Source: Flavobacterium rakeshii (GTDB lineage Bacteria > Bacteroidota > Bacteroidia > Flavobacteriales > Flavobacteriaceae). Taken from it: a stretch of 64,000 bases of DNA. A program made the translations under genes and the position numbers. The notes below the pieces were generated by a model that was not told the DNA's origin, made no database searches, and saw nothing but the letters and a program-made list of their open reading frames with translations. The stretch lies in contig NZ_WOWP01000033.1 in NCBI RefSeq assembly GCF_009741375.1, forward strand, positions 1 through 64,000. The letters are read 5' to 3'. Shown here one piece after another: positions 8,701 through 18,648 of the stretch (position 1 is the first letter of the stretch; every line of letters starts with the position of its first letter).

Positions 8701-11700
8701 AACCCGCACTTTTTTGAAGATATTCCGTTGGCGTTAAGGAATATACCTCTTTAAAGCATTTTGTAAAATATGACGGACTTCCAAATCCGGTTTTATAAGC
8801 AACTTCAGATATGTTGTAGTTTTCATGAAGCAATAAAACAGCTTTTTTTAGTCGGTACACCTTTACAATTTCACCTGTACTCATATTAGTAAGTGATTTA
8901 ATTTTTCGGTGTAAACTCGTTCTGCTCATGTTTAATGATGAAGCAAGCTCTTCCATACTAAAAGTTTCATCATCCAATCTGCTATCAATAATATCATACA
9001 TTTTTTGCAGGAACGGATCTTCTGCCACAGTAATTTCCTGTTGGGTTTCCTGAGGCAGTAATTGCAGTTGTTTATATAAAAAGTTACGTTGTTTATTTTG
9101 AAGTTCAAGCCTGTTTTCAATACGCAATAAAAGTTCTGATATATTAAAGGGTTTAGTAATATAATCATCTGCACCATAGGACAGTCCCTCCAGTTTACTT
9201 CCCAAATCTGATTTTGCGGTAAGGAGTATAGCCGGAATATGACTGGTGTTAATATCTGATTTTAAATACTTACACATTTCAAAACCGTCCATTCCCTCCA
9301 TGAGTACATCACTTAAAATCAAATCGGGCATAATACTCAGTGCCAAATTTATCCCCACACGCCCGTCTAAAGCATGATGCACATTGTAGTGAGATTTAAG
9401 ACTGCCTTCAATAAATGCTGCAAGCTCCTTATTATCCTCTACGAGTAATATAACAGGCTTATCTGAAGATGCCTCTGTATTTTGATCTTCAACCACCTGG
9501 AGTTCAGGTTTAGCTGTCTCAGTTTCAGTCGCCTTTTTGTAAGGAAGCGAAAGCGTAAACAATGTTCCATGATCCTGCTGTGCATCACTACTGGTAAAGG
9601 TTATTGTACCATCCTGTATTTCAATCAATTCTTTTACCAATGATAATCCAATACCTGTACCTACTTCTTTTTTCTCTCCATCAATATGATAAAATCTATT
9701 GAAAATATTAGACTGTTCTTCTTTTGGAATACCTCTACCTGTATCCTGAACTTCAAGAATTACTCCGTTATCGGTTTCTGTTAAGCGTACAAAAACTTTA
9801 TCCCCTATATAACTGTATTTTAAAGCATTTGACAGAAGATTATAAAGTATTCTTTCCAGTATATCAGGCGCAAAAAAGTATTCGGCTGTTTGTGGGCCTT
9901 CAAAAACAACCTCATTATTTTTAGCCGATGCTTCCTCGCTAAACACATTAATTACCTGTTTAACAGCTGTAACAATGTCCCCCCATAACATATAAGGCTT
10001 CAAAGCGCCTGCTTCGAGCTTAGCAATATCCAGTAACTGGTTGGTTAGGTTTAACAGGCTATTGGCATTTTTGCTTATAATAGATAATAACTGTTCCTGT
10101 TGTTCCTTATCATTAATGGTTTTTAACTGCTCAGCCGGTCCCATAATAAGGGTAAGCGGAGTTCTTAACTCATGGGTTATGTTAGAAAAGAAACGGCTTT
10201 TTACCTCATCCATTTCTCTTAGCTGTTGTGCTTCTTTCTGTTTAAGTAATATCTCATTTTTTACCAGTCCCTGTTTTATACTGTAAGTAATAAACAATAC
10301 GGTTAATGCAACAGCCGCAATAATATATAATGTAAATGCCCACCACGTTTTCCACCACGGAGGAGAAATCTTAATAGCAATGGCTTTAATTTTAGTACTC
10401 CATTTTCCGGTTGTATTGGTAGCATTTACCTCAAACTGATAATTTCCGGGAGGTACTTTTGTATAAATAGCTTCTCTTTTTTTTCCTGCAGGTATCCAGT
10501 CATTATCATAGCCTTTTAGCCTATAACGGTATTGTATATCCTGTGGTTGGCTAAATTCAAGTGCAGCATATTCTACCGATAGTGTATTTTGGTTATAAGG
10601 CAAGTCTATACTCGTAATTGTATTTTCGGCTTCAGCACTCTCCCCTGTAAAAGGCTCGTTATTAATTTTAATACCTGTTATCGCTGTATTGGGGTTGTAT
10701 AAATCATTTGTTATGGACAACGGATTAAACACTACCCCACTTTCTATACCTCCAAATGCGATTTTACCATCAGGAAATGAAAACTGATGAAACCTGTTAA
10801 ACTCATAACATGGTAATCCATGGCGTTCGGTAAACGTTCTTACCTCTAGTGATTTTGAGTCAAACCTACACAAGCCTTTATTGGTTCCCATCCACACATA
10901 CCCTTCACTATCGGTTAAAACCGAATAGATTATGTTATCTGGTAACCCGTCTTCAACCGAAAACAACTTAGTTTTAAAAGTATTACTATCAAAACTTAAA
11001 AGCCCCTGTGAAGTTCCAATCCAAAAAAGACTTGTCTGTTTCCTGTCGGGCATAATACCATACAGTTTATTTACAGGTAGCGGATTGGGCTCATCTTTTG
11101 CAAAATGTTCAATACTGACCTTTTTAACATCAATATGAAGTAAGCCGCTATATTCGGTTGTTACCCATAGTTTGTTATCTCTTGCCAATATGCCTGTAGG
11201 ATTAACAATAAAACCTAATTTATTTTTAACCTGTTGGTTCGTAAACAACTTTTCCCAGCCAGACATATCTTCCTTACAGCCATAAATATTGTTATCTTCA
11301 TCTATAACAATAAGCCTGTTCTCATTTGAGAGTGTTATCCCTTTTATTGGCCTGAATTCTCCATACACCTCCGTTGGTAACACAGGTAGCTTTTGCGGTT
11401 TCTTGTCAGAATCGTCAAAATACCCCACCGTTCTGTTCATGGCTATCCAGGTTATCCCCCTTTTACCATCGTGTACTGAGCGAAGATAATAAGCCGGAGG
11501 TAACAACCCTCTGTCGGTAGCACTTATATTAAAAAAATGATATACCGATATTCCCAGTTCTTTTTCAAGCAAATCGACAGCAAAATCTTTTTTATACTTA
11601 AAAACTTCAAAGTCTATTTGGAAATCTATTTGGTATATTCCACCCGTATTAGCCCCAAGCCATAAAAGTCCCGACCCGTCTACCAGTAATGCCTGAGTAT

Positions 11701-12625
11701 CCCTATCGTTTATAACATCTATATAAGTACTTTTTTCAATACCCAGTTTATCGTCATAACTGTATATTGTTTTGTTTATCTGAAAATATACTTTACCATC
11801 GGGCGCTTCAGTAAGCAGTTTCCCATTAAAGGAAGCTTTTTCAGGTAAATTCAGTTTACTGTATTTCTTTTTTGAAAAATCAAAAAAGTACAAATTGTTT
11901 TTATCCAACCATATCAGCTCACCGTTCTTTCTTTCGGTAAGTCGCGGAATCTCTTCCCCAAAGTCAAAGTTATTATCAAAATCTGCTTTATAAGGAAGTT
12001 CAAAGTTTTCAAACTTTTTTTGAGAAGCATTATATCTGCTTAACCCCTTATTTGTTAGTACCCACATATTTTTCTTACTGTCTTCCTTAATAGCCAGTAC
12101 AGTTGTATCCTTAAATTCATATTGGGATACTTTTACATTTTCCTGTCCCTTTTCAGGCAGCAAAAAATTAAAAACAGTGTTGTCTTTACCTGTAAACCAA
12201 AAAGAACAGTCAGACGCTACCTGCCAGCCCCTTCTGTATATTTCCAACTTATTATGGTCCAGAAAATCGGTTGTAAGGATATGATTTATTTTATGGCTTG
12301 CCATGTCAAATATATCTATGGCACCGCTATCATACCTTAACCATAAATTATTATGCTTGTCTTTTATAGATTGCGTAATGAAATTAGTGGAAATGGATGT
12401 GGTATCGTTAGGTTTATTCTGAAAGATTTTAAACTGATGCCCATCATACCTTGCTAATCCGTTATGGGTACTTACCCATATAAAGCCATCCTTATCTTCA
12501 ACAATACCCGATACGAATGACTGAGGCAAACCGTCTGCCACAGAAATATGCCTTATATTCTGGGAAAACAGTATATAGGGAAATAATAAAAACAGGGGCA
12601 CTATTTTTTTTATTAACTCTTTCAA
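8699..12625 (-). CDS. Hybrid two-component system regulator (Reg_prop sensor-kinase-receiver-AraC HTH)
   Basis: A single 1308-aa polypeptide contains a full signalling chain. A signal sequence (residues 1-22) is followed by a periplasmic propeller sensor of Reg_prop repeats (for example DGFIWVSTHNGLARYDG) and a Y_Y_Y domain near 680-740. A transmembrane helix lies at about 757-780. Then come HisKA (His818 in NITHELRTPL), HATPase (DTGRGIP and GTGIGLSL boxes), a receiver (phosphoacceptor Asp1106 in LILSDVLMEGMDG) and a C-terminal AraC-type HTH (about 1200-1308). Family members sense glycan fragments and activate neighbouring glycan-use genes. Here the immediate downstream neighbour on the same strand is a PNGase F-like enzyme, so glycoprotein sensing is plausible but inferred. 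The only usable start at this position is TTG (12625); no in-frame ATG with a signal peptide is visible upstream, and a hairpin abuts this start. Confidence 0.93.
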   Translation of the reverse strand: MKELIKKIVPLFLLFPYILFSQNIRHISVADGLPQSFVSGIVEDKDGFIWVSTHNGLARYDGHQFKIFQNKPNDTTSISTNFITQSIKDKHNNLWLRYDSGAIDIFDMASHKINHILTTDFLDHNKLEIYRRGWQVASDCSFWFTGKDNTVFNFLLPEKGQENVKVSQYEFKDTTVLAIKEDSKKNMWVLTNKGLSRYNASQKKFENFELPYKADFDNNFDFGEEIPRLTERKNGELIWLDKNNLYFFDFSKKKYSKLNLPEKASFNGKLLTEAPDGKVYFQINKTIYSYDDKLGIEKSTYIDVINDRDTQALLVDGSGLLWLGANTGGIYQIDFQIDFEVFKYKKDFAVDLLEKELGISVYHFFNISATDRGLLPPAYYLRSVHDGKRGITWIAMNRTVGYFDDSDKKPQKLPVLPTEVYGEFRPIKGITLSNENRLIVIDEDNNIYGCKEDMSGWEKLFTNQQVKNKLGFIVNPTGILARDNKLWVTTEYSGLLHIDVKKVSIEHFAKDEPNPLPVNKLYGIMPDRKQTSLFWIGTSQGLLSFDSNTFKTKLFSVEDGLPDNIIYSVLTDSEGYVWMGTNKGLCRFDSKSLEVRTFTERHGLPCYEFNRFHQFSFPDGKIAFGGIESGVVFNPLSITNDLYNPNTAITGIKINNEPFTGESAEAENTITSIDLPYNQNTLSVEYAALEFSQPQDIQYRYRLKGYDNDWIPAGKKREAIYTKVPPGNYQFEVNATNTTGKWSTKIKAIAIKISPPWWKTWWAFTLYIIAAVALTVLFITYSIKQGLVKNEILLKQKEAQQLREMDEVKSRFFSNITHELRTPLTLIMGPAEQLKTINDKEQQEQLLSIISKNANSLLNLTNQLLDIAKLEAGALKPYMLWGDIVTAVKQVINVFSEEASAKNNEVVFEGPQTAEYFFAPDILERILYNLLSNALKYSYIGDKVFVRLTETDNGVILEVQDTGRGIPKEEQSNIFNRFYHIDGEKKEVGTGIGLSLVKELIEIQDGTITFTSSDAQQDHGTLFTLSLPYKKATETETAKPELQVVEDQNTEASSDKPVILLVEDNKELAAFIEGSLKSHYNVHHALDGRVGINLALSIMPDLILSDVLMEGMDGFEMCKYLKSDINTSHIPAILLTAKSDLGSKLEGLSYGADDYITKPFNISELLLRIENRLELQNKQRNFLYKQLQLLPQETQQEITVAEDPFLQKMYDIIDSRLDDETFSMEELASSLNMSRTSLHRKIKSLTNMSTGEIVKVYRLKKAVLLLHENYNISEVAYKTGFGSPSYFTKCFKEVYSLTPTEYLQKSAG

Positions 12626-12626
12626 A

Positions 12627-12669
12627 GCGGGTAATTTTTAAGGTATGGTTTGTGTAAAATCTCACCCGC
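12627..12669 (-). promoter_or_regulatory. Hairpin in the leader of the HTCS gene
   Basis: Arms GCGGGT/ACCCGC (12664-12669 and 12627-12632) plus an inner ATTTT/AAAAT pairing can fold in the transcript directly against the TTG start codon. This could limit initiation. A weak TATCTTG -7-like box lies just upstream. Function is inferred from position only. Confidence 0.35.
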
Positions 12670-12790
12670 AAGATAGTTAATTAAATGTTAAGGATTTAAA
12701 ATTTTACTAATATCAACATGGTTTCCGTGGCTTTTTAACAAGAAGCAAAAAAAAATACGTTTTAGTAACAAAATGTATAATTAATAACCA

Positions 12791-12816
12791 TAAAAAAAGG
12801 GAGCCGAAGCTCCCTT
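12791..12816 (-). terminator. Rho-independent terminator of the efflux operon
   Basis: An 8-bp perfect stem AAGGGAGC/GCTCCCTT with a four-base CGAA loop is followed on the minus strand by a run of seven T, 26 bp past the stop of the adaptor gene. Confidence 0.9.
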
Positions 12817-12841
12817 ACCAAATCAACCAACCTGCCTCAAA

Positions 12842-13930
12842 TTAATTCAAGGCTGAACCTTCTCTTATTTCTTCACTGGCAAGTTTAACCAGCTTGTCAT
12901 TTTCTTTTAAGCTATCACTGTAAATCTCTACCTTATCACCCTCGGTTCTTCCTTTTTTCACAGTAACTCTGTGGGCTTTTCCGTTAACCGATTGCACCAC
13001 AAAAGTACCTTCACTGTAGGTTACTACTGCCGATTTGGATACTACAAACGTACTGTCTGTAGATTTTAAAGGCAATGTTACCTCGGCAACCATTCCGGGC
13101 ATTAATAAAGTATTGTTTTCTATATCCATTTCTACCCTTTCAGATCGTAGCCTTGCATCAAGCGCGCCCGACATCCTTGCAATTTTTGCCTTAAAGGTTT
13201 GGTTAGGTAGTGACCTTACTGTAAAACTTATACTGTCACCGTGTTTAAGGTAAGCCGCATACGTCTCGGGCACTGCTACCGAAAGTCGGAGTTTTTTATC
13301 GTCCTGTACGGTTAACAAGGGTAGTTCTGATCCTTTACCTGCAGGCCCTACATAAGCGCCGGTATTAATGTTACGAGCTGTTACCACTCCGTCAAACGGT
13401 GCTCTTATCTGCAAATAGCTCTGCATAATCTGTACTTCCTTATAGGCGGCTTTTGCTGCCTGAAGTTTAGCATAGTCAGAATTTTTACGTGACAGTGCCA
13501 CCTCAAGATCGTTTTTAGAAATAGTACCTTCTACCTTACTGGTTTCCAAAAAGCGGTTATAAGTACTGTTACTTGCTGTATATACTGCTTCCTGACTGTG
13601 TAATTGTGATTCGGCGGCTGCAAGTTGCGAACTAATCTCAGGCGCTTCAAGATCAATAAGAAGTTCTCCTTTTTTCACTTTACTACCTATGTCTACCTTT
13701 AGGTCTTTTACATAACTGCTCACTTTAGCATACAGGTCTACATATTGAAAACCTGTCATTTCTGCCGGAATGGAAACACTTGAAGATAGTATTTCTTTTT
13801 GCAGATTAAATGTTTCTAAAACAGGAGCCTTACTTTCTGTTACGGCTTCCTTGTCTGTTTTTCCGCAGCCTGCCATCAATAAGAGCAAACCCGGTAATAG
13901 TATGGTGTTTTTAACTGAATATCTTTTCAT
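12842..13930 (-). CDS. RND efflux periplasmic adaptor (membrane fusion protein), lipoprotein
   Basis: This adaptor should link the inner-membrane RND pump to the outer-membrane channel. I start it at ATG 13930, one base after the pump's stop codon, because MKRYSVKNTILLPGLLLLMAGCGK is a classic lipoprotein signal with lipobox MAGC. Longer readings overlap the pump gene and begin with non-signal sequence. The 362-aa protein shows the HlyD/AcrA layout: a lipoyl/barrel-sandwich half (YAKVSSYVKDLKVDIGSKVK), a helical hairpin with Ala/Gln-rich coiled coil, the second lipoyl half (IRAPFDGVVTARNINTGAYV), and beta-barrel and membrane-proximal domains. It is third in the operon after the outer-membrane factor and the pump. 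Substrate is unknown. Confidence 0.92.
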   Translation of the reverse strand: MKRYSVKNTILLPGLLLLMAGCGKTDKEAVTESKAPVLETFNLQKEILSSSVSIPAEMTGFQYVDLYAKVSSYVKDLKVDIGSKVKKGELLIDLEAPEISSQLAAAESQLHSQEAVYTASNSTYNRFLETSKVEGTISKNDLEVALSRKNSDYAKLQAAKAAYKEVQIMQSYLQIRAPFDGVVTARNINTGAYVGPAGKGSELPLLTVQDDKKLRLSVAVPETYAAYLKHGDSISFTVRSLPNQTFKAKIARMSGALDARLRSERVEMDIENNTLLMPGMVAEVTLPLKSTDSTFVVSKSAVVTYSEGTFVVQSVNGKAHRVTVKKGRTEGDKVEIYSDSLKENDKLVKLASEEIREGSALN

Positions 13931-13931
13931 A

Positions 13932-16900
13932 TTATCTTTCTGATGGTGATACATAAAACTTACTTTCTTCGTCCTCCGGATCCAGTGATACCGACTGCGT
14001 ACTTGCCTTGCCCTGTGCCCAGGCAAATATTAACGGAAGGATTACCAGTACTGTAAAGGTTGAGAACATTAGTCCGCCAATTACTGCTCTACCCAGCGGA
14101 GAAACCTGCTCACCGCTTTCACCGTGTCCTATAGCCATTGGTAACATACCGGCTATCATAGCCACACTGGTCATAATAATAGGCCTTAAACGTATAGATG
14201 CTGCCTCTCTTGCTGCCTGTAATGCATTACCGCTAACCAAGCGGAGCTGTTCGGCATTAGTTACCAGGAGTACCGCATTGGCAATAGACACACCAACCGA
14301 CATAATTATACCCATATACGACTGTAAGTTAAGTGTAGATCCTGTTGCCAATAGCAGTAATAATGCTCCCAGTACTACCGCAGGTACCGTAGTAAGTACA
14401 ACAAGCGAAACTTTAAATGACTGGAAGTTTGCCGAAAGCATAAGGAAGATAACCACAATGGCTACCAGTAATCCTACCCTAAGGCTATCCATAGTTTCAC
14501 TTAGTACTTTACTAAGCCCTATCGGTTCTATAAAGAGTCCCCTTGGCAATTCGCCAAGAGAAGCGATGATTTTATTTACTTCGTTTGAGGCCGTACCTAA
14601 GTTGGTATGGTCTATATTGGCAGTGATAGAGATATAAGGCATAGCCCCAACGTTATCATTCTCACCATGTGTTTCGCTTTCGGTAATGGTAGCCACATCA
14701 CTAAGTACGGGCCTTGCCGAATTTCGTAACACAGGAATTTCAGATATATCCTGCTTAGTATTCATTTTATCTAAAGGTACCTGTACCTGTACACTATATG
14801 CCAGTCCGGCCTTTTCGTCAATCCAGGTGTTCTTTTCGGTATAACGAGATGATGATGTAGAGGCGATAAGTGAACGTGAAATATCACTCATATCTACCCC
14901 AAGCTGTGCTGCCTTAACCCTGTCTATATTAATATCGAGCGCCGGATAATGAATAGACTGTGCAATTTGCACATCTCTAAAGTATTCCACATCACGCATT
15001 TTTGCCATAATCTTTTCGGCATATTCCTCATTGCGTTTTTTATCTTTACCTGCCAGTCGTATCTCTATTGGTGTAGGCGATCCCTGACTCAATACCTTAT
15101 CGGTAAGTTCAATCGGTTCGAAAGACACTTTCATATCGGGCACAGCCTTTTTGATTCTAGCCCTTAACTCATCTTTAAAGTCATCCATATCGGCATGGTA
15201 GTCTTTAAGCGATACCTGTAGTACTGCCTCATGCGGACCTGCCATAAAAAGATAGATAGGGTTTACCGAGAATAACGAAGGGTGTGTACCCACATACATA
15301 GAGGAGATACCTATATGCTCCTGCCCTACCATGTTTTCCACTTCGTGGAGTACTTTAACGGCTTTCTCCTCAGTACGTTCCAAACGGGTACCGTCGGGAG
15401 CACGAAGCCTTAACTGAAACTGGGTTGAGTTTACCTTAGGGAATACATCCTGACCTATTACACCCAGTATCATAACCGCTATAGCCGATACCCCAAGCAG
15501 GTAACCTATACCAATAGCTTTCCTTTTCGGCATAAGTCTGTCAATAAGCCTCATAAAGCCCATCCTGAATTTTTCAAAACGGCTTATTTTTCCGTTATCA
15601 TCATAATCTTCACGTTCAGAGTACGCCTGCTTCTCAGCAGCAGCTTCTTTCTCATTATGTGAATGGGCATGGTCGTGTTTTGCATGTCCGCCTTCTTTCA
15701 TTAACCAGTTGGCCATAACAGGTACAAAGGTTTGTGATAAAAGGAATGAGGTTATCATGGAGAACCCAATTGCCAGTGCTAATGGCAAGAATAAAGCTCC
15801 CGGTATACCCATCATGGTAAATGCAGGTGCAAATACCGATAGTATACAAAGTAATATTAACAGTTTAGGCAGTGCTATTTCCTTACAGGCATCCCAAATG
15901 GCGAGAGCCTTGGGTTTGCCCATATCGAGGTGCTGGTGTATATTCTCAATGGTTACGGTACTCTCATCCACCAGTATACCTATGGCAAGTGCCAGTCCGC
16001 TTAGGGACATAAGGTTAATGGTTTGCCCGAACAACTTAAGAAAGAATACACCCGATATGATTGATATTGGTATCGTTAGGATTACAATAAGTGCCGCACG
16101 CCTGTCCCCAAGGAAGAGGATAACCATAAGCCCGGTAAGTACCGCCCCTATAATCCCTTCGGTAATAAGACTCTTAACCGAGTTGATAACATATACCGAC
16201 TGGTCAAACTCATAACTTACCTTCACATCTTCCGGCAGGGTACTTTGTATTTTAGGTAGTGCCTTTTTAAGGTTTTTAACCACCTCCCATGTAGAGGCGT
16301 CTCCGGCTTTTGCAATGTTTATGTAAACCGATCTTTTTCCGTTTACCAGTGCATAACCGGTGGTAACGTCGGCACCGTCTTTTACAGTAGCCACATCACC
16401 AAGGTACAGGTTTTGAACTCCGCCTTTAAACAACGGTATTTTTTCAAAATCCTTTATATTCTTTATGGTATTATTTGTTGGGGTCAAATAATTTATATCA
16501 CCTACCCTTACATTACCCGGAGGTGCTGTTTGGTTGTTTAGCCTAATGGCCTCTACAACCTGATCTGGCGTTAGGTTATGTGCCCTAAGCTGTGCTGGGT
16601 CTACATTGATCTCGATAGTCCTTGGGCTACCGCCGAAAGGCGCCGGAGACAATAATCCCGGAATTGAGGTAAATGACGAACGCACGTATACGTTTGCCAA
16701 ATCCTGAAGTTCGTTATTACTGCGTTCCTTACTACTCAAGACCAATTGCCCGATAGGGAGTGTAGACGAGTCAAAACGGATAACAAACGGCGGTTGTGAC
16801 CCTGGTGGGAAAATAGCCTGTATCCTGTTTGCCAGTGCACTTAATTCGGCTGCTGCCTGTGCCATATTAGTGTCTTCATAATAGCTTACTTTCATTAGAG

Positions 16901-17165
16901 TAAGCCCCTGAAGATTTTTGGTTTCAATGGATTTTACACCATTGGCAAACAACATTATATTGATATAGTTTTTTGCAAAGTAAGATTCCATCTGGTCGGG
17001 CGTGTAACCTGCAAACGGGTGTGCCAGGTAAAGTACCGGCATGTTCATTTTTGGCAGGATATCCACCTTAACCGTTCTCACTGCCCCGATACCGAAAAAG
17101 AACAATCCGGCAACGAGCACGAGTATGGATATGGGTTTGCGGAGTGCAAATCGGATTAAATTCAT
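13932..17165 (-). CDS. RND-family efflux pump, inner-membrane permease
   Basis: A proton-driven exporter of 1077 aa, close to the usual RND length, with twelve predicted helices in two repeats and two large periplasmic loops. It begins MNLIRFALRKPISILVL, typical of the HAE/CzcA superfamily. In TM4 the proton-relay motif reads GILVDESTVTIEN, with Asp400-Glu401 where AcrB-type pumps have Asp-Asp. The cytoplasmic linker between the two halves (about 488-515) carries a His-rich stretch (HAKHDHAHSHNEKE), suggestive of metal binding but not proof of metal export. The gene lies 12 bp after the outer-membrane factor stop and 1 bp before the adaptor start, so translation is probably coupled. Drug, bile-acid-like or metal substrates are all possible. 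Confidence 0.95.
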   Translation of the reverse strand: MNLIRFALRKPISILVLVAGLFFFGIGAVRTVKVDILPKMNMPVLYLAHPFAGYTPDQMESYFAKNYINIMLFANGVKSIETKNLQGLTLMKVSYYEDTNMAQAAAELSALANRIQAIFPPGSQPPFVIRFDSSTLPIGQLVLSSKERSNNELQDLANVYVRSSFTSIPGLLSPAPFGGSPRTIEINVDPAQLRAHNLTPDQVVEAIRLNNQTAPPGNVRVGDINYLTPTNNTIKNIKDFEKIPLFKGGVQNLYLGDVATVKDGADVTTGYALVNGKRSVYINIAKAGDASTWEVVKNLKKALPKIQSTLPEDVKVSYEFDQSVYVINSVKSLITEGIIGAVLTGLMVILFLGDRRAALIVILTIPISIISGVFFLKLFGQTINLMSLSGLALAIGILVDESTVTIENIHQHLDMGKPKALAIWDACKEIALPKLLILLCILSVFAPAFTMMGIPGALFLPLALAIGFSMITSFLLSQTFVPVMANWLMKEGGHAKHDHAHSHNEKEAAAEKQAYSEREDYDDNGKISRFEKFRMGFMRLIDRLMPKRKAIGIGYLLGVSAIAVMILGVIGQDVFPKVNSTQFQLRLRAPDGTRLERTEEKAVKVLHEVENMVGQEHIGISSMYVGTHPSLFSVNPIYLFMAGPHEAVLQVSLKDYHADMDDFKDELRARIKKAVPDMKVSFEPIELTDKVLSQGSPTPIEIRLAGKDKKRNEEYAEKIMAKMRDVEYFRDVQIAQSIHYPALDINIDRVKAAQLGVDMSDISRSLIASTSSSRYTEKNTWIDEKAGLAYSVQVQVPLDKMNTKQDISEIPVLRNSARPVLSDVATITESETHGENDNVGAMPYISITANIDHTNLGTASNEVNKIIASLGELPRGLFIEPIGLSKVLSETMDSLRVGLLVAIVVIFLMLSANFQSFKVSLVVLTTVPAVVLGALLLLLATGSTLNLQSYMGIIMSVGVSIANAVLLVTNAEQLRLVSGNALQAAREAASIRLRPIIMTSVAMIAGMLPMAIGHGESGEQVSPLGRAVIGGLMFSTFTVLVILPLIFAWAQGKASTQSVSLDPEDEESKFYVSPSER

Positions 17166-17177
17166 TATCTGATGCTG

Positions 17178-18560
17178 TTAGAATTCGTTAATAAAAAGAT
17201 TGAAGTCGCCCGTTGCGGCTGCTTTCATGAGCAGCGCCTGCCATACATTGGTGTAAATCACATCCCTGTCGGTCTCTGCCCTGTTCAGGGTATACAATGC
17301 CTGTGTTACATCAACAAGATTGGTAAGCCCGTTGTTGTACAGTGCCGTGCGTTGATTGTATGCCTGCTGTGCAGCGTTTACCTGTTGCGGAGCCTCATCA
17401 TAATTTTGCAGAGCATAATCTATGCGGGTATTGGCAGCATCAATCTGGGTTTTAAGCTCATTGCTTATGGCATTATATTCTTCCTGTAGTCCCTGTGCTA
17501 TTAGCTTTTGGGCAGCCACTTTTTTAGAAGAACGGGCTATAGTGGTGAGATTCCACGTAACTCCTACCCCCAGCAGGTAATTACTCCTAACGGGGTCTAT
17601 ACCGTCAAAATAATTTTTGGTATAGGAGTTTTGATTTGTGGAATAGTCAGCATTAAAGCCCGAACCTCGTGACTGAAAAACACCAAACAATGAAAAAGTA
17701 GGATAGTACTCTTTTTTATATAAACTAAGCTGGCTTTTGCTTACCTCAATCCTGCTTCTGTAAAATTCCAGTATAGGGTTAAGGCTGTCGTTTTGCACCT
17801 CGGCAGTTAAAAGTCCGCCCGGTACTTTAGTCACAAAAGTGGTATCGATATCAAAATCCCTTGCTTCGATACCCATGTAGTTTGCCAGCTCATTATTTTG
17901 AATTTTTAGCTGTTGCTTAATTTGGTTTAAGGCAATTTTTGCTCTCGAAACCTCGGCTGCTGCAAGAGTTGAATCTACTCCTGGTAACAGTCCGCTCTTA
18001 ACACGTACTGCTGCATTATGATGCACCACCTCAGCACGTTCAAGATTTTTTTGCTGCGAAATCATAAGCCTGTGGCTTGCCAACAGGTTTAAATAAGCCG
18101 CTGCGATTTTAACCTTATGGTTAAATTTTTCCTGTTCATAATCTTTCTGATACCTCGTGGCATCGGCTTTTGCAATTTTAATGCGTTGCTTAGCCCTACC
18201 GAAGGTAAAAAAGTCCCAGTTGACATTTACAAGATACAGCGCACCAAAGGCAGCATTCCAGTTTTGTTCGGCAAGCGGAAGCCCTGACGAGGCTACCCCC
18301 AGTCCGCCAAAACCATATAACGGACCATTTTGACCGTTAACCGTACCATAGTCCTGCTGTGCTGCTAAGGTTAGGTTAGGCAGGTAATCCCTTTTAGCCT
18401 GCTTTACCGTTTGCTGTGCGGCATCACTGTAGTTTTGTTTGGCATGAATAATGCCGTAGTTAGACATTCCTGTCTCTATTGCATCTTTAAGTGTGAGGGT
18501 TTGCGAATTCCCCAAAACGGAATAAAAAAGCAATAGCAAGATAATTTTCCTGAAGTACAT
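17178..18560 (-). CDS. TolC-like outer-membrane efflux protein
   Basis: The 460-aa protein has a signal peptide (MYFRKIILLLLFYSVLGNS-Q) and the duplicated helical OEP architecture: TLKDAIETGMSNYG at the start, long amphipathic helices rich in Ala, Gln and Lys, and a second repeat ending with AYNQRTALYNNGLTNLVDVTQALY. It should form the trimeric channel for the pump and adaptor encoded just downstream. It is the first gene of the operon, reading away from the LytS/LytTR pair, with a TACATTTG promoter box about 50 bp upstream of its start. Confidence 0.94.
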   Translation of the reverse strand: MYFRKIILLLLFYSVLGNSQTLTLKDAIETGMSNYGIIHAKQNYSDAAQQTVKQAKRDYLPNLTLAAQQDYGTVNGQNGPLYGFGGLGVASSGLPLAEQNWNAAFGALYLVNVNWDFFTFGRAKQRIKIAKADATRYQKDYEQEKFNHKVKIAAAYLNLLASHRLMISQQKNLERAEVVHHNAAVRVKSGLLPGVDSTLAAAEVSRAKIALNQIKQQLKIQNNELANYMGIEARDFDIDTTFVTKVPGGLLTAEVQNDSLNPILEFYRSRIEVSKSQLSLYKKEYYPTFSLFGVFQSRGSGFNADYSTNQNSYTKNYFDGIDPVRSNYLLGVGVTWNLTTIARSSKKVAAQKLIAQGLQEEYNAISNELKTQIDAANTRIDYALQNYDEAPQQVNAAQQAYNQRTALYNNGLTNLVDVTQALYTLNRAETDRDVIYTNVWQALLMKAAATGDFNLFINEF

Positions 18561-18610
18561 TTAAAATAATAGTTAGTAAGGATTATTAAAAGAAATTGAT
18601 TAATGCTGCA

Positions 18611-18618
18611 CAAATGTA
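18611..18618 (-). promoter_or_regulatory. -7 box of the efflux operon promoter
   Basis: On the minus strand 18618-18611 reads TACATTTG, an exact TAnnTTTG match, about 51 bp upstream of the outer-membrane factor gene. No clear -33 motif is visible, which would fit an activator-dependent promoter. Confidence 0.55.
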
Positions 18619-18648
18619 TAATGAGCAATTGGGCATTTGCCGTTTTAA

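Noticed and set aside
13931..14026. N-terminal extension of the adaptor protein overlapping the pump gene
   Set aside because: The extension is basic, non-signal sequence, whereas ATG 13930 gives a perfect lipoprotein signal.
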